Source of the DNA: Pictodentalium vernedei
Lineage: Eukaryota > Mollusca > Scaphopoda > Dentaliida > Dentaliidae
Direction of reading: 5' to 3'
Assembly: GCA_031216915.1 (NCBI GenBank)
Contig: CM062290.1
Span: 166,055,453-166,119,452 of the forward strand
Length of the DNA: 64,000 nucleotides
In this document: in pieces, positions 22,120-33,665 of the stretch
Layout: each line of letters opens with the position of its first letter
Position numbering within the stretch: the first letter of the stretch is position 1
The notes under the pieces: model-generated
The model's database searches: none
Told to the model about the DNA's origin: nothing
What the model saw: only the letters and a program-made list of their open reading frames with translations
Made by a program: the position numbers and the translations under genes

Positions 22120-23080
22120 CGCCACTGGACAAGAGTGTGTTCAGAATACAGAAGTATAAAGTTTTTTGGTAGAGGAAATGCACCATATATACGAATTTAA
22201 TCCTACGCACCGTCAGCATATTGAAATTTGCTGAATGGGCAGTTCATAATTGTAAGCATTATAATTCAGATAAATAAGTTACATTTCAACACCCTGATCT
22301 ATGCTGCACTTTTAAATTATTGTCAGTTTTTCATTTTTGTCTCCCTGAACATTGTTCATAACCCACCACTGGATCGCTGTTGAGCTCATTCCACCGAGAG
22401 TTCATTTATTATATACAGATTTCGAGAAATGTCTGAAAATTTAAAAGTTGTTTCATACTCAACGATATGGACGGGTGAATATGTAAAAAGAGAATTTGGA
22501 CCTGTTGAAAATAAATTTGTCTAAGTAGACATTGTTAATATCCAACATTGTTTTAAAGATATATATATATTAGCAGGATTCTTTTCAGCCAACAGCGTAC
22601 AAGTTTCTATGCAATATTTTTTTGTAGTTGATCAAAGTTGAGCCAAAGCCGTCACCTCATAATCTATTTATGGAAAATGTGCAATATTATTAAATTATTC
22701 ATATTATCAATTTTGAGGTTGTTTTTTTTTTTTTTTGTAGTAGATTACCAAATATTTGATAAAACTCCCCAATAAAACACTGAGGGTGTTTGCTTTTGTG
22801 AAAAATCACAAAAATGCAAAATAAACTCATTAAAAAATAAAATAAATAGTCCTATATCAATTTCGGAACAAAAAATCAAATCGTAAAACCATTAAGGGGC
22901 AATCAGTCCTTAATTTGATAAACTTTGATAAAGCTTTTCTAACTGGTGATATGGTGGCACATTGTAACACAGTTGTCTACCGTCAACACAGTCACTGTAG
23001 CCATCGCTGTAATAATAAATTAAAACTTCAAAAAAGTATAAAATTCCAAATGAAAACCCAGAGGCCCAAGAGAACCTAAA
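22120..23080. other. no gene recognised
   Basis: AT-rich with a short (TA) run near 22560 and a T16 run near 22721. No coding frame or array. Confidence 0.45.
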
Positions 23081-23483
23081 ACGTCCCCCCCCCCCCCCCG
23101 CCCCCAATCAAGTTGTCTGTAGGGAATGGGGATCGTGTAAGTGTGGGTAGAGAGAGCCTTTTTACTGATTTGTTTTGGGTGCGAATCAATTTTAAAAATA
23201 AGAGCGTTTTTACAACCAGTTTGAATTTCCAATTCATAAAGACACTCTCTTGCATATATAACAACTATTTGCCCCAGGTAGTTTCGAAAAAGACACTTGA
23301 AATTATTTTTTTAATTTTTAGTCATAGGGTTCTCACAAAGCTGTGGAAAATTAGTTTTTGCATGTATCAAGTGCATGCCAACCAATACCAACTCTGGACC
23401 AAATAGTTTCAATCTGTTCCCAAACTTGATAAATATACATTATCAAGACCATGTGCATGTCCTGTAATTTGTATCAGATTTGA

Positions 23484-23528
23484 GGTCGTGTTTACAATCG
23501 GATTGCAACGATCGTAAACACGACCGAG
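23484..23528. repeat. 45-bp hairpin
   Basis: GGTCGTGTTTACAATCG pairs with CGATCGTAAACACGACC across an 8-base loop. Confidence 0.7.
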
Positions 23529-23620
23529 AAATAGGGATGGGGCTGTAAATTTCGCCACTCCAGGAACGAGCCCAAATAAAGCCCGAGAAACTTTCTTTGA
23601 ACAAACTTGAATCTACCCCA

Positions 23621-23872
23621 TTAACCCTTTACCCGACATAACGGCCAAAACCGGCCAGCGTGATTCTCAAAAATCGCCAATTAATTTTCATTATTTTTTT
23701 CATTTTTTTGTCTCAAAAACTTAGGTTTTGAACCCTCGTTGGAACGAGCTCGTCGTGCTCGTTCCAGTGAGGGATCATTACCTATGTTCTTGAGACAAAA
23801 AATGAAAAAAGTAGTTATTCAAGAATTTTTTTTGCAAGTGTCGTCTGCTTTTCATGGTTGGTAACGGGTTAA
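23621..23872. mobile_element. TTAA palindromic element, B type
   Basis: Representative B copy. It has TTAA on both sides. The left arm is CCCTTTACCCGACATAACGG, AAAACCGGCCAGCG; the right arm reads ACGACACTTGCAAAAAAAAT on the other strand. The core palindrome includes ACCCTCGTTGGAACGAGCTC and TCTCAAAAACTTAGG. The outer arms differ wholly from A copies, but the terminus and the GGAACGAGCTCG core are shared. Confidence 0.85.
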
Positions 23873-24118
23873 AGTAGACTGCATACCAAACATGTGTATG
23901 AAAACGATGCAGACTGAGAGGTTCACGAGGAAATTGTTGTTTAGTATATTTCCCAATTACCAACTATATTAAGATGGTTGGACCTCATACCTGTATGGTG
24001 CCCCAACAGGTAACCGAAACAGTTACTTTTCCCTTTGAGTCTTCTCTCCAAAAGAAGCTTCACACCACATAATAAGTATATGCTTTGTGAAGTTCAAGAA
24101 ATATAGACATTTCCAATT

Positions 24119-25640
24119 ATGTCTCCCCTTCCCAGAAGGGAGACATATTGTTTTAGTGCATATTCTTCTTCTTCTTCTTCTTCTTCTTCTTCTTTTCTTC
24201 TTCTTCTTCTTCTTCTTCTTCTTCTTCTCATACAAACTTTGTCCGGGCCATAACTTTTTTGTCTTTTGACCTACACCTTAGATACTCGGTATGTGGATGT
24301 ATCACCATGAGCCGGTGTGCAGTGTACCATAGTGACCTTCATGTGACCTTGACCTTTGACCTGAAGGTCAGATTTATGTATTTTTTTAAGGGAAACATCA
24401 CACAAACTTTGTCCGGGCCATAACTTTTTTGTCTTTTGACCTACACCTTACATTCTTGGTATGTGGATGTATCACCATAAGCCGGTGTGCAGTGTACCAT
24501 AGTGACCGTCATGTGACCTTGACCTTTGACCTGAAGGTCAGATTTATGCGTTTTTTTAAGGGAAACTGTCTGAACCAGAACTTTTTTGTACTTCGAGTCA
24601 AGCTTTAGATATTTGGTATGTGGATGTATCACCATGAGCCGGTGTGTAGCGTACCATTGTGACCTTCATGTGACCTTGATCTTTGATCTGAAGGTCAGAT
24701 TTGTGCTTTTTTCAAGGAAACTTTGTCCGGACCAAAATTTTTTTTTTTTTTGAGCCAGGCCTAAAATATTTGGCACGTGGATGTATCACCATGAGCCGGT
24801 GTGTCGCATACCATTGTGACCTTCATGTGACCTTGACCTCAAGGTCAAATTTATGTACTTCAAATAGGGAGTAATTGTCCAGACCAGAATTTTTTTGTTT
24901 TTTGACCTAAGACTTAGTTATTTGACATGTGGATGTGTCACTATGAGACCGCATGTCGTCTACCTCGATGACCTTCATGTGACCTTGACCTCTGACCTTA
25001 AGGTCAAATTTATGTACTTCAAATAGGGAATAATTATCCAGACCAGAACTTTTTAATTTTTTGACCTAGGACTTAGATATTTGACATGTGGATGTATCGC
25101 AGTTAGACTGCATGTCACATGTAATCATGACCTTCATGTGACCTTGACCTCAAGGTCAAATTTATGTACTTTAAATAGGGAGTAATTGTCCAGACCAGAT
25201 TTTTTTTTTGGACATGTGGATATGTCACCATGAAACCGCATGTCCGCTGCCTTGATGAACTGCATGTGACCTTGACCTCTGACCTCAAGGTCAAATTTAT
25301 GTACTTCAAATAGGGAATAATTGTCCAGATCAGAAGTTTTTTGTTTTTTTTGACCTAGGTCTTAGATGATTGACATGTGGATGTATCACAATGAGACCAC
25401 ATGTCATCATGACCTTCATGTGACCTTGACCTCAAGGTCAGATTTATGTACTTTAATTGTCCAGACCAGAATTTTTTTTTTACATGTGGATGTTGAGCTA
25501 GATCATAGATATTTATAACCCCGCTCCCCAAGGGGGAAGTTGGGACATACTTGTTCATGTATATATAATTTGCAGTGCATTAAATCGAAAGGAAGGGGAG
25601 ACATATGTTTTAGTGTGCTAAAACAGTTTCTAGTTTCTTT
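24119..25640 (+). repeat. nine-unit tandem array of nuclear-receptor half-sites
   Basis: Units start near 24229, 24396, 24562, 24713, 24867, 25026, 25179, 25312 and 25455 (spacing 133-167). Each has a GTCC(G/A)GGCC/GACCAGAA-type start, GACATGTGGATGTATCACC, and a TGACCTT-rich end. Units 1 and 2 contain TGACCTTGACCTTTGACCT (24344 and 24514), whose complement holds AGGTCA-A-AGGTCA (DR1) overlapping TCAAGGTCA. Later units show TGACCTCAAGGTCA. Flanks share GGGAGACATAT-GTTTTAGTG (24138 and 25598), and (TTC)n lies at 24165-24228. The DNA is non-coding. Confidence 0.85.
24165..24228. repeat. (TTC)n microsatellite
   Basis: About 21 TTC units with one TTTC interruption. It accounts for the poly-Leu, Lys and Arg frames here. 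Confidence 0.95.
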
Positions 25641-25783
25641 CTGTTTTAGCTCCGAGAGTTCTCACAGGAACACAGGAAATCCCCTCTTTTATCAAGTAGG
25701 TCTCTCATTTATACCGCATGCTATTTTGGTTCATATCGACTGACATTCAAAACACAGGATATTTGTGTGATAATGTCACACTC

Positions 25784-26438
25784 TTAAGCGTCAGTCACAA
25801 ATGGCCTGCGGTGTGTTGGCGGCGGCCGTAAGTCCCCAAAATTGCCATAACCGTGTGGTGTCCGCACGGTAGAATACCGCAGCCGTGAGGTGATCTCAAG
25901 GTTTTGTGCTCGTCGCAGGGGCTTGCGATTTTTTTTAACTTGACATCAAACTTTTTTTTTCGGAAATCGCAAGGCCGGAGGACGCAACCCCACCGCAGGT
26001 ATCATCGCAAGGTCACTGTACGATGGCCTTGATGTGACCATGTGATGGCCGTGCGGTAACCTCAATGTCACCCCACGGTTTTCACCCTGTCTGGGTTGCC
26101 ACGAAAATCGTATGCATCTGTAACAAACCGCAAGGGCGCCGCGAGTCGTCCGCAAGGTCTCCATTCCGCGCCCTTGCAATGGCCGCAACAACCGTGGGGG
26201 CGCCGTGCGATTGCCTTGCAGTCGCCATGAGGGTGCCTCGCAGTTTGTTAAATGGTGCCTTGCGGTCTCCTCACGGATTTTTATTTCATGACTTTCACGA
26301 TTACAGTGCGGAGCTCGGAATATTTGTGAACACTGCCGCCGCAGCCCACCAAGCCCTACGATTTGTATAAATCCTTTCTACAAACTGCAGACCGCACAAC
26401 CGCGCGACGGCAGCATCATATGTGACTGAGCTTTTAAG
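25784..26438. mobile_element. GC-rich TIR element flanked by TTAA
   Basis: The left end TTAAGCGTCAGTCACA and right end TGTGACTGAGCTTTTAA are imperfect inverted repeats. The interior is strikingly GC-rich against its surroundings, full of CCGCAAGG, CCGTGCGG and CCTTGCGG words in both orientations, so it is partly self-complementary. The 101- and 81-codon frames are by-products. Superfamily undetermined. Confidence 0.6.
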
Positions 26439-26439
26439 G

Positions 26440-27090
26440 TGAGTTGTTTGGTAATGAGGTTGACAAAATTTCATTTCAACATGTTTGTTCTCTCACTAGT
26501 AAGAAAATTAGACATTGTTATGTTCTTTATAATTTATACATAACTTGGTCTATAGCAATATATAATCATTCAATCTGCAGGAAAAGTCTTTAATGCATTT
26601 TACACAGTAACAGTGCTGATATTTAAAAACACAATCTACTCACTATCCAGAGAAAAGGGCTGCTTTTCCTCTTACGGATACAATTGCATCCATTCTATTC
26701 TTCAAAATTGAGGACAGCAATAACTCGCCTTATCATGTGCTCTTGCATGGGCCACCTACTGGCTAATGTGCTTAATCTAAGGGAGATAAGTGCCAGTAAG
26801 TGTCAATTCATCAGATAACAATGCATAATCCCTTTTGTAACATACTGCGCGTACTTTAAAAGCAGATAACAGTTTACATCAGTGAAAGGGTAATTTTTAT
26901 TTTGTTTAGTAAAGGGTTTGAACTCTTTGAGATTGGTTTAGGACAGGTAATGGAGTTGACGAAATGAAACTTACTGTACAGTTTCAGAACAAACGATTAA
27001 TGTTATCAGCTTTTCTTTTATAAACTGTATGCCATTAATCTTTATGCTAACTGTGCACACCAGATAAAGTAAATATCTATCTGAGAACGG
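26440..27090. other. no gene recognised
   Basis: AT-rich, no frame over 60 codons and no repeat found. Confidence 0.5.
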
Positions 27091-27094
27091 GGCT

Positions 27095-27330
27095 CGATGA
27101 CGCTGTGTACTAAGGCGTACTGCGCGCCGATGGTGCACATGTCTTCAATCGCTGTAACCCTGTTGGAGCGGAGCCTGAACAGAGTTAGAATGTCGAGGAG
27201 CTAACAGTTGTTCGTCGATGCTCGGTGGTTCTCTCCGTGTACTCCGGCTTCCCCTACCTGTAAAACTGTTACGGTTACGATAAGCCATTGTGCATAAGTA
27301 TGTGACCTTAAACACCAATAAATAACTCAA
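27095..27330 (+). mobile_element. SINE, head missing
   Basis: Begins at CTGTGTACTAAGGCGTACTG and continues through GGTTCTCTCCGTGTACTCCG and GTGACCTTAAACACCAATAA. A separate head-like fragment (TTCAGTAGGTAGAAATGAAG, GGTTTGAGTCCC) stands at 27438-27492. Confidence 0.8.
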
Positions 27331-27519
27331 TCAATCTATCTGAAAGACAGAAAATAGGCAATTTTACCCATTAGTCCTACCGATATTCATCCGGATATTT
27401 CAGCTTCAAAATGTTACCTGTGAAAATTTCATTTTCTTTTTAGGACCGCCTGTGTGTTCAGTAGGTAGAAATGAAGGTTTGAGTCCCTGTGAGGGGGAGC
27501 AAAAAGGTGGAATAGGAAG

Positions 27520-27892
27520 TAACGTTATAATCATGGACTAGGAAGTTATATACATTATCATGGTAACGTTTGTGAGCGACCATGTTGTGACGTCAATAAT
27601 GACAAGAAGTGAAATCTTCAGTATCGTTAGGGAGGTTGGTTGGAGGTAGATTCTATTCTCCGTGGTATCATCGAACGAAAGTGACGTCCTCAGTGACGTC
27701 AAAGTAACTTTCATCGGAAGTTACATCTTCAGCGACGCCATCACAACTCATGGTGACTTCATCACTGACGCCATCACCAGTTACGTCATCACCAAGAGCG
27801 AATGAGCAGTAAGAGCGTTCATTTCTCTTTCTAGTAATTGATCATCAACTCATCCCACTGTTTAACTACAATGTTTATGATCAGCCAGTAGA
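27520..27892 (+). repeat. CRE-rich dispersed repeat, copy 2
   Basis: It contains perfect TGACGTCA at 27590-27597 and 27694-27701 plus GTGACGTCC and TTACGTCATC. It shares CATGGTAACG...GTGAGCG with the inverted copy at 32140-32385. A downstream part (28680-28830, with TGACGTCA at 28693 and CAGGGAACGTGAAACAAGGG) matches 31985-32090 inverted, so the CACTG foldback seems to sit inside one longer repeat. Confidence 0.65.
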
Positions 27893-28407
27893 ACACTGCA
27901 AAAAATATTTGTTCTCTTTAGAACCAAAACTGGTTCTAATCTTGTCCCTGAGATGGAACCAATTCTGTTTAAACAGTATTTATTTCAAATCAAAATAAAT
28001 TTACCAAGATTAGCATTGAATTTTAACAGAATATTACATGAACTGAAGTAGATTCAGCAGTAAACTTGGAGCTTATTCAACGCAGCCGCCAAACATTTTG
28101 AAAGAAAGGAGATATGAACAGCTGGCTTATCGAACCAGTTTTGGTTCTGTAAAGAACCAAAACTGGTTCGACATGCCAACTGTTCATATCTCCTTTGCTT
28201 AATAATGATTTGAGACAACCTCGTATAAGCTCGAAACATACGACAGAAACCCCCTCAATTTATGTTTAATTCTGTTAATATTTAATGATAATCTTTATAA
28301 ATTTATTTGATTTGAAATAAATACTGTTTAAACAGAACTGGTTCCATCTCAGGGACAAGATTAGAACCAGTTTTGGTTCTAAAGAGAGCCTATATTTTTT
28401 GCAGTGT
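27893..28407. mobile_element. CACTG-ended foldback element
   Basis: Ends ACACTGCAAAAAATAT and ATATTTTTTGCAGTGT are inverted. The arms continue with TTAGAACCAAAACTGGTTCT, CTTGTCCCTGAGATGGAACC and GTTTAAACAG for over 100 bp. A second palindrome in the middle (GGAGATATGAACAG...GAACCAGTTTTGGTTC...) reuses the same GAACCAAAACTGGTTC word. CACTG ends recall EnSpm/CACTA elements, but I find no 3-bp duplication. Confidence 0.75.
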
Positions 28408-28679
28408 ACAATCCCTAATGATCATAAGGTTCTAGACGAATTGAAGACTCGCACGAGCAGTCATCTTTGGCGCATTTGTTTTCTGTGCTCCTTAACTCAT
28501 CGACCTGCCAGGTCCAGCATCAAACAATGTGCATAACTTTCTACAGGAAGAGAAGAGGAGTCGAGAATAAAGAAAGCAGGTAGACAGAATAGGTAAACAA
28601 ACTAAAAATTATTACAAAACTTTCTTTTGCTTCCAAGCTGAAGAATCGTCCACGATTCCAGAGTACACTCCGCCCTATT

Positions 28680-28830
28680 ATTCAATATTGTATGACGTCA
28701 CTGCCGATTTAAAGTCCATTACTATTTCCAGGGAACGTGAAACAAGGGGAATAATCACTTCCCATACCCTCTATTGTAATTTTTCTGGAAAAGCGCCCTC
28801 TGGTAGTTGGAGTCATTTCGCAACAGAATA
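28680..28830 (+). repeat. downstream part of the CRE-rich repeat
   Basis: Its TCCAGGGAACGTGAAACAAG and GCCCTCTGGTAGTTGGAGTC correspond, inverted, to the 31985-32090 block. Confidence 0.6.
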
Positions 28831-28879
28831 ACACTGAACGAATGGGGAAATTTCGATTTTTTCAACAAAAACAAACAAA

Positions 28880-29535
28880 TTCAAAGAAAGTGGGTGGAGA
28901 TGACAAAATCCACGGCAAATACGAGATAGCGCTATCAAACTGTGATAACAAATGCCACAACAAAACTCGCTAGCTGGAATAATTTAGCTATAATATCGGA
29001 AGAAAAACACGTTGTATTCCCTAAATTCGTGCACCACAACATGCAGTTGCACACAAGTGAAACCAAAGCGATACTCGACCAATCTATTTCTCTTAACTTG
29101 AGTTTACCCACTAAACAACATTAATTCAACATCGTTGTATTTATTTTCCACACTTTGAATTTACAAAACAGAAATCGAAATGTAATATTATGAATCGTTT
29201 TACAATTTTCAAAACGTCAGATTTGGGTGGGTCTTTTTTAGAAATTAATTAGCAAGCCTTCCCCTTTTACTGGAAGATGCACTCATAAATGTAATGAGTG
29301 GGCCCTAGCAGTAAAACAAACAATGTATTTTTTTTAAATTCACATATTTATTCACCTTAAGCGGTATTCTTGCTAACTTTGAAAAATGGTTCATCAGGAG
29401 AAAAGTAAAATAGTCTATGTTAATTCAGTAATTATAAAACTTGTACATTTGGCACAGGTTTATCTGTAGTCCTTTCCCATAGGCTATCCACAGGTATACC
29501 TATGTGAAAGTGAATATCGTGGAAATTTTTCTCTG
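28880..29535. other. no gene recognised
   Basis: Unremarkable AT-rich sequence. Confidence 0.45.
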
Positions 29536-29538
29536 GAA

Positions 29539-29912
29539 TCTTAAACCTTTACGCAACGTAAAGGGTCAAAACGACCAGTGATATCTGGCAATATTCACAA
29601 AAATCGTCATTCAAATTCTTCTTGGGCACTTGAGTGTTCATGCTCCATGCATGTCAAAAATATGCAGCTAAAATTTTATTATGTTTTCATTTTCTGTCTC
29701 AAAAACACAGCTTTTGACTCCTCACTGGAACAAGATCATTCAGCTCATTCCAATGGGGGTCATAATAATAATAACTCTTTGGCAAGCCGCTTATATGTCG
29801 CGGTCATAAGCTGTGTTTTTGAGACAATATTGGGACCAAAATGGAAAATTTTTAGTTATTCAACAATTGTTTTTGCAAGCATGTGTCATCTGGTATCCAC
29901 ACTGGGTAAAAT
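29539..29912. mobile_element. decayed, enlarged TTAA palindromic element (B type)
   Basis: TTAAACCTTTACGCAACGTA at the left, CAAAAACACAGCTTTTGACT and its complement (GGTCATAAGCTGTGTTTTTG) in the palindrome, and a right arm with GTTATTCAACAATTGTTTTT and GGGTAAAATT. The centre is longer than in other copies. The 116-codon frame is a translation of this element. Confidence 0.65.
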
Positions 29913-30301
29913 TCAAATTACACACTGATACACGTATGCACATTTCTGTGTTTTAAAAATATTTATGGGTGCTGAGAAAATACTAAATAAGTTATGACCA
30001 GTATGACAAGTCATGCAAAAAACTAAAAATTGCAAAGATGAAAAATCAAAATATTGATTCTATGTAGCTTGAATACCGCTTGTGACTACTAACTTAGATA
30101 AGTAAAATAAACAAATCGGTCCCGTGACGAAGAGATTATAATGTAAATGAACACTGAACAGCTTACTCTTACTTGCAGGTTAATAGTGATGACACTGTTA
30201 TTAGTTTTGCAGGAAAAATATTGGCTATCACTATTATTTGGTATGAAGGAAGCGTAAAAATGCCATTAGTATAATTACTTTCAGAATTATTCTGCCATCA
30301 T

Positions 30302-30612
30302 TAACTTGAAACCTTATGGTCAGCAGTTTGAGTCTGACCTGCTTCATCTCATTGTGACTATGGGCAAAAACATTTAATCCCAATGGCCCATGTGGGGCAC
30401 AGTGGTGTTGTGTGCTAAGGCGAACTGCACTTCGATGGTGCACATACCTTCAAATGCTGGAACCCTAGTTCTGTCGGGTTAGTATGTTGGACAGTTGCTT
30501 GACACTGCTCGGTGGTTCTCTCCAGATTCCCTGGCTCTCCCTCCATCCGTAAAATTGTCCGATATGACATGACCTTGGCTTGTTGAAAGTGTTGTTAAAT
30601 CCCAATAAATAA
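30302..30612 (+). mobile_element. SINE, diverged
   Basis: CAGTTTGAGTCTGACCTG is a remnant of box B; then GGCAAAAACATTTAATCCCA, CTAAGGCGAACTGCAC, GGTTCTCTCCAGATTCCCTG and a CCCAATAAATAAATAAATA tail. Confidence 0.8.
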
Positions 30613-30649
30613 ATAAATATTTTAAAAAATAAATATATAAACATATTAT

Positions 30650-31950
30650 AGTTTTAATGTCTCAAGGTGTCCATTTCCTCTATTCTGAACAATTATCCTC
30701 ATATGACCTGTTTTTGTTTTGTTTTTTTTTTGTCCTTTTGCACTAAAACATATGATGCAATTTTCTTGAGGTGAAAAAAATTACAAATGTCATTGTCCTC
30801 TGATGTCTGAGGTTGAATTTTAACTACAAACTGATTAGTAGATCCACACATCACCTAGTCACCCGTGAAATGCAGAAACAACTGAAAAATAAAATTCAAT
30901 TTAAATGTAAGCCTGAAACACATACTCTTGTGACTTGAATAAACATACCCGGACCATTATTAATTTCTTGTCCCTTTTCCACCCAATATGATTCTTATTT
31001 GGTCTCCTAATGTTTATTAATTTTCAACAGGCTGGAGTATTAGCACCTCAATGGAATGCACTATTTGGACCAACTTCTTAAAATTTTGCCCTAACTGTAG
31101 AAACTTGGAGTTATTTGAGAATTTTGAGACAATTTATCCAGGAGGTGGCACATTGAATTCGAATAAAAGAAAAAAACACATACAAATAATAACTCAATAC
31201 CATCATACAGTGAACTAATTGGATTTTACTAGTACATTTAACATAAGTCGCTTACTGACTAATAGTTCCTTGTTTAATCTAACAGTAACACTGATCATTG
31301 GACATTTTGTATTGTTGAGGAGTGGGTGGGGGGGGGGGGGGGGGGGGGGGTGCTGGTTGGATTTATCAAAATAATAATACATATGTAAATTATCATTTAC
31401 TAATGGTGAAAAAAATGAACATCAGATATTAATGAATGATAATATTTCTTCAAAAAATTGTCGTTTGGGAGATACAAATTTCCTGATTTACAAAAGAAAT
31501 CGAAGGTCAAGCGTTCCATTTCAATGTTAAATTTGGTTTTCAGGCCACACGTTTTTTGCACAAAAATCGACAATAGACAGTCATCTCAACACACTGGATA
31601 ACACTGGCCCGCCAAGAATTATATTAACTAACCTATCTTTATCTTTCGGGAAGCGAAAAAACGATACACCCCTCCCTTTGGTATTTTTTGTTGAATTATC
31701 GCAGTTAACTCTTAACCCGCTGAGGATTTTCAAGATATTTTCCAACAAATCTGGTCATGGTCTTTATAAAGCAGCCATGACTAAATTTGATGAAAATTGC
31801 ATCTGAATTTAACTTATAAAATCATTGATCAACAAATCCATTCAGTTGACAATAGAAAAATTTGATTAATTGAGCCCAAATTATACTTATTTATGTGACA
31901 GGAGAAATCCTCTGTTGGGCAGGAATATCTGCCGGCAGCATGCAAAGAGT
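30650..31950. other. no gene recognised; one long G-run
   Basis: AT-rich sequence without coding frames. A 21-base G-run stands at 31330-31350. The only repeat is the last stretch, which begins the inverted CRE-family block. Confidence 0.5.
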
Positions 31951-31984
31951 TAAATGCGGCGCCAATGTAAGACGATATTTTTCT

Positions 31985-32385
31985 TCGAAATAACTCCAAC
32001 CGCTAGGGGGCCAAAATATCACGTTTCATTGGCTCTGGATGTTCCCCTTGTTTCACGTTCCCTGCTATTTCACAGCTTAAATTACAGTACATGCAACCAT
32101 AGAAATCGGATATAAATTTATATCCGATTTCTATGCATGCAACTATGATGCATTGCGACGAATCAACGTCACTGAAGACGTTACGATCGACGACACATCA
32201 CCGATGACTCTTGGCGGTGACGTAACATCCACGTCGACATCACTCATGACGTACATTTTGGCGCTCACGTTCGCTACCATGGCAACACCTATTACGTCGC
32301 TAGTCACATAAAATATGACACCATAAAAATCTACGTGATAGGGGCTCAAAACATTATGTTCTACATGATAGGGGCTCAAAAACAC
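31985..32385 (-). repeat. CRE-rich dispersed repeat, copy 3, inverted
   Basis: Inverted relative to copy 2: the CRE block (several TACGTCA, TGACGTA and AACGTCA sites, 32150-32310) precedes the CCCCTTGTTTCACGTTCCCT block on the plus strand. A 38-bp palindrome is inserted at the junction (32098-32135). Confidence 0.6.
32098..32135. mobile_element. 38-bp perfect palindrome with 8-bp flanking duplication
   Basis: CATAGAAATCGGATATAAA is followed at once by its exact reverse complement. CATGCAAC stands directly on both sides (32090-32097 and 32136-32143). The size and duplication suggest a complete miniature insertion. Confidence 0.8.
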
Positions 32386-32389
32386 ATTA

Positions 32390-33110
32390 CAATATTTTTT
32401 AAATAAACATTTTCAGATCCTAGAAATGATAGGTTTTATAAGATGACCAGGATCGCTACATCATTATTACAGCGATAACAGATGACTTGATACTGATGCC
32501 ATTTTATCTACACCTCCACCCCCCCCCCCCTCCCCCCGAAAAAAAGAAAGGGAGAAAAATCCTTCTGGCGTCCTGATGATGCCCTCTTCGACTGTATTCT
32601 CGAAGTTTGTTTGCTTGGAGATAACGGAGTCAAGTAAAATGTAATTACTCTCGCCTATCTCCATTACCTTTTCATTTCTCATTTAAAACTCGACGCACGC
32701 ATGCAGGAAATAGTAGTAAACTGACGCCAGATTTTCAATAAACTATGAGATGGAGAGAGAACAATCCAATATGCAGCGAGCAAAAAAGATGATGAACCTC
32801 TGTCGATATCTTGAAACATTTTCAAATTCTGGCATGTACTCCGAAAAATAGCATAAATTGGTGTCAAAGGTTTTAGAAAACATTGGTTTTTGGTAATATA
32901 TTATTTCTTCAATTCACATGTCTGCAGTGAGAAGAGAATTCGATTCATATATTATATAAATGGGGAGTGTGCGATTGCTTCCGATTCCACATCCGTTCCG
33001 CGTCCAGCTGGAAATTCAAGCTTTGATTATCACCTTGATATGCAAAGTAACTCAAAATTTTCCGCCCAGTTGTTATATGCTAGACTATTAAACTGTATGT
33101 TACATTTTGT
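32390..33110. other. no gene recognised
   Basis: Contains a C-run (32519-32530). Short frames only. Confidence 0.45.
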
Positions 33111-33112
33111 TA

Positions 33113-33665
33113 GGGAGCGCGGTGGCTCAGAGTTTACGGCAATGGATTTCAAACCGAAAGGTCCATGGTTCGATCCCTGGCAAGGGTAACTACGTTGTGT
33201 CCTTTGCAAGGCACTTAACCCTTTACCCAACGAATCGCTCAGATCCACCCGCGTAATATGCAAATTTAGCATCTGAAAAAATATTATTTTTCAAAAAATT
33301 TCAACAAAACCATATCATGTGACCCGTCGAGCTTGTTCCATTGAGGGGTCACATGATATGGTTTTATTGAAATTTTTTGAAAAATGTTAAAAAATGATTT
33401 TTCAAATAATAAATTTTGATATCGTCTGCGTTGGGTAAAGGGTTAATCTCGATTGCCCACCGTGGCCCTGTGTACTAAGGCGTACTGTACGTCGATGGTG
33501 CACTGTCTTCAACCAGCGCTAACCCTACTTATGCGGAGTTAGTACGTTAGGGAGTTTGACAGTTGCTCTTGGTTCTCTCCGGGTATTCCGGCTTCCTCTA
33601 CTCGTAAACTTGCGTGTCACGAGGTGACCCTGACTGTCGTTTAAGTGTCTTTAAACCCCAATAAA
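33113..33665 (+). mobile_element. SINE split by a nested TTAA element
   Basis: The head has a strong box B (GGTTCGATCCC) and TGGCTCAG for box A. The SINE stops at GGCACTTAA (33210-33218) and resumes TTAATCTCGATTGCCCACCG (33443 onward), continuing through GTACTAAGGCGTACTGTACG and GGTATTCCGGCTTCC to CCCCAATAAATAAA. Removing the insert with one TTAA restores the SINE order seen in other copies. Confidence 0.9.
33215..33446. mobile_element. TTAA palindromic element, A type, nested in a SINE
   Basis: Direct proof of the TTAA target: the duplicated TTAA is part of the SINE word ACTTAATCTCG. Arms and palindrome match the 15.6-kb copy, except that the centre is shortened by a deletion of part of one GGAACGAGCTCG half. 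Confidence 0.92.
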
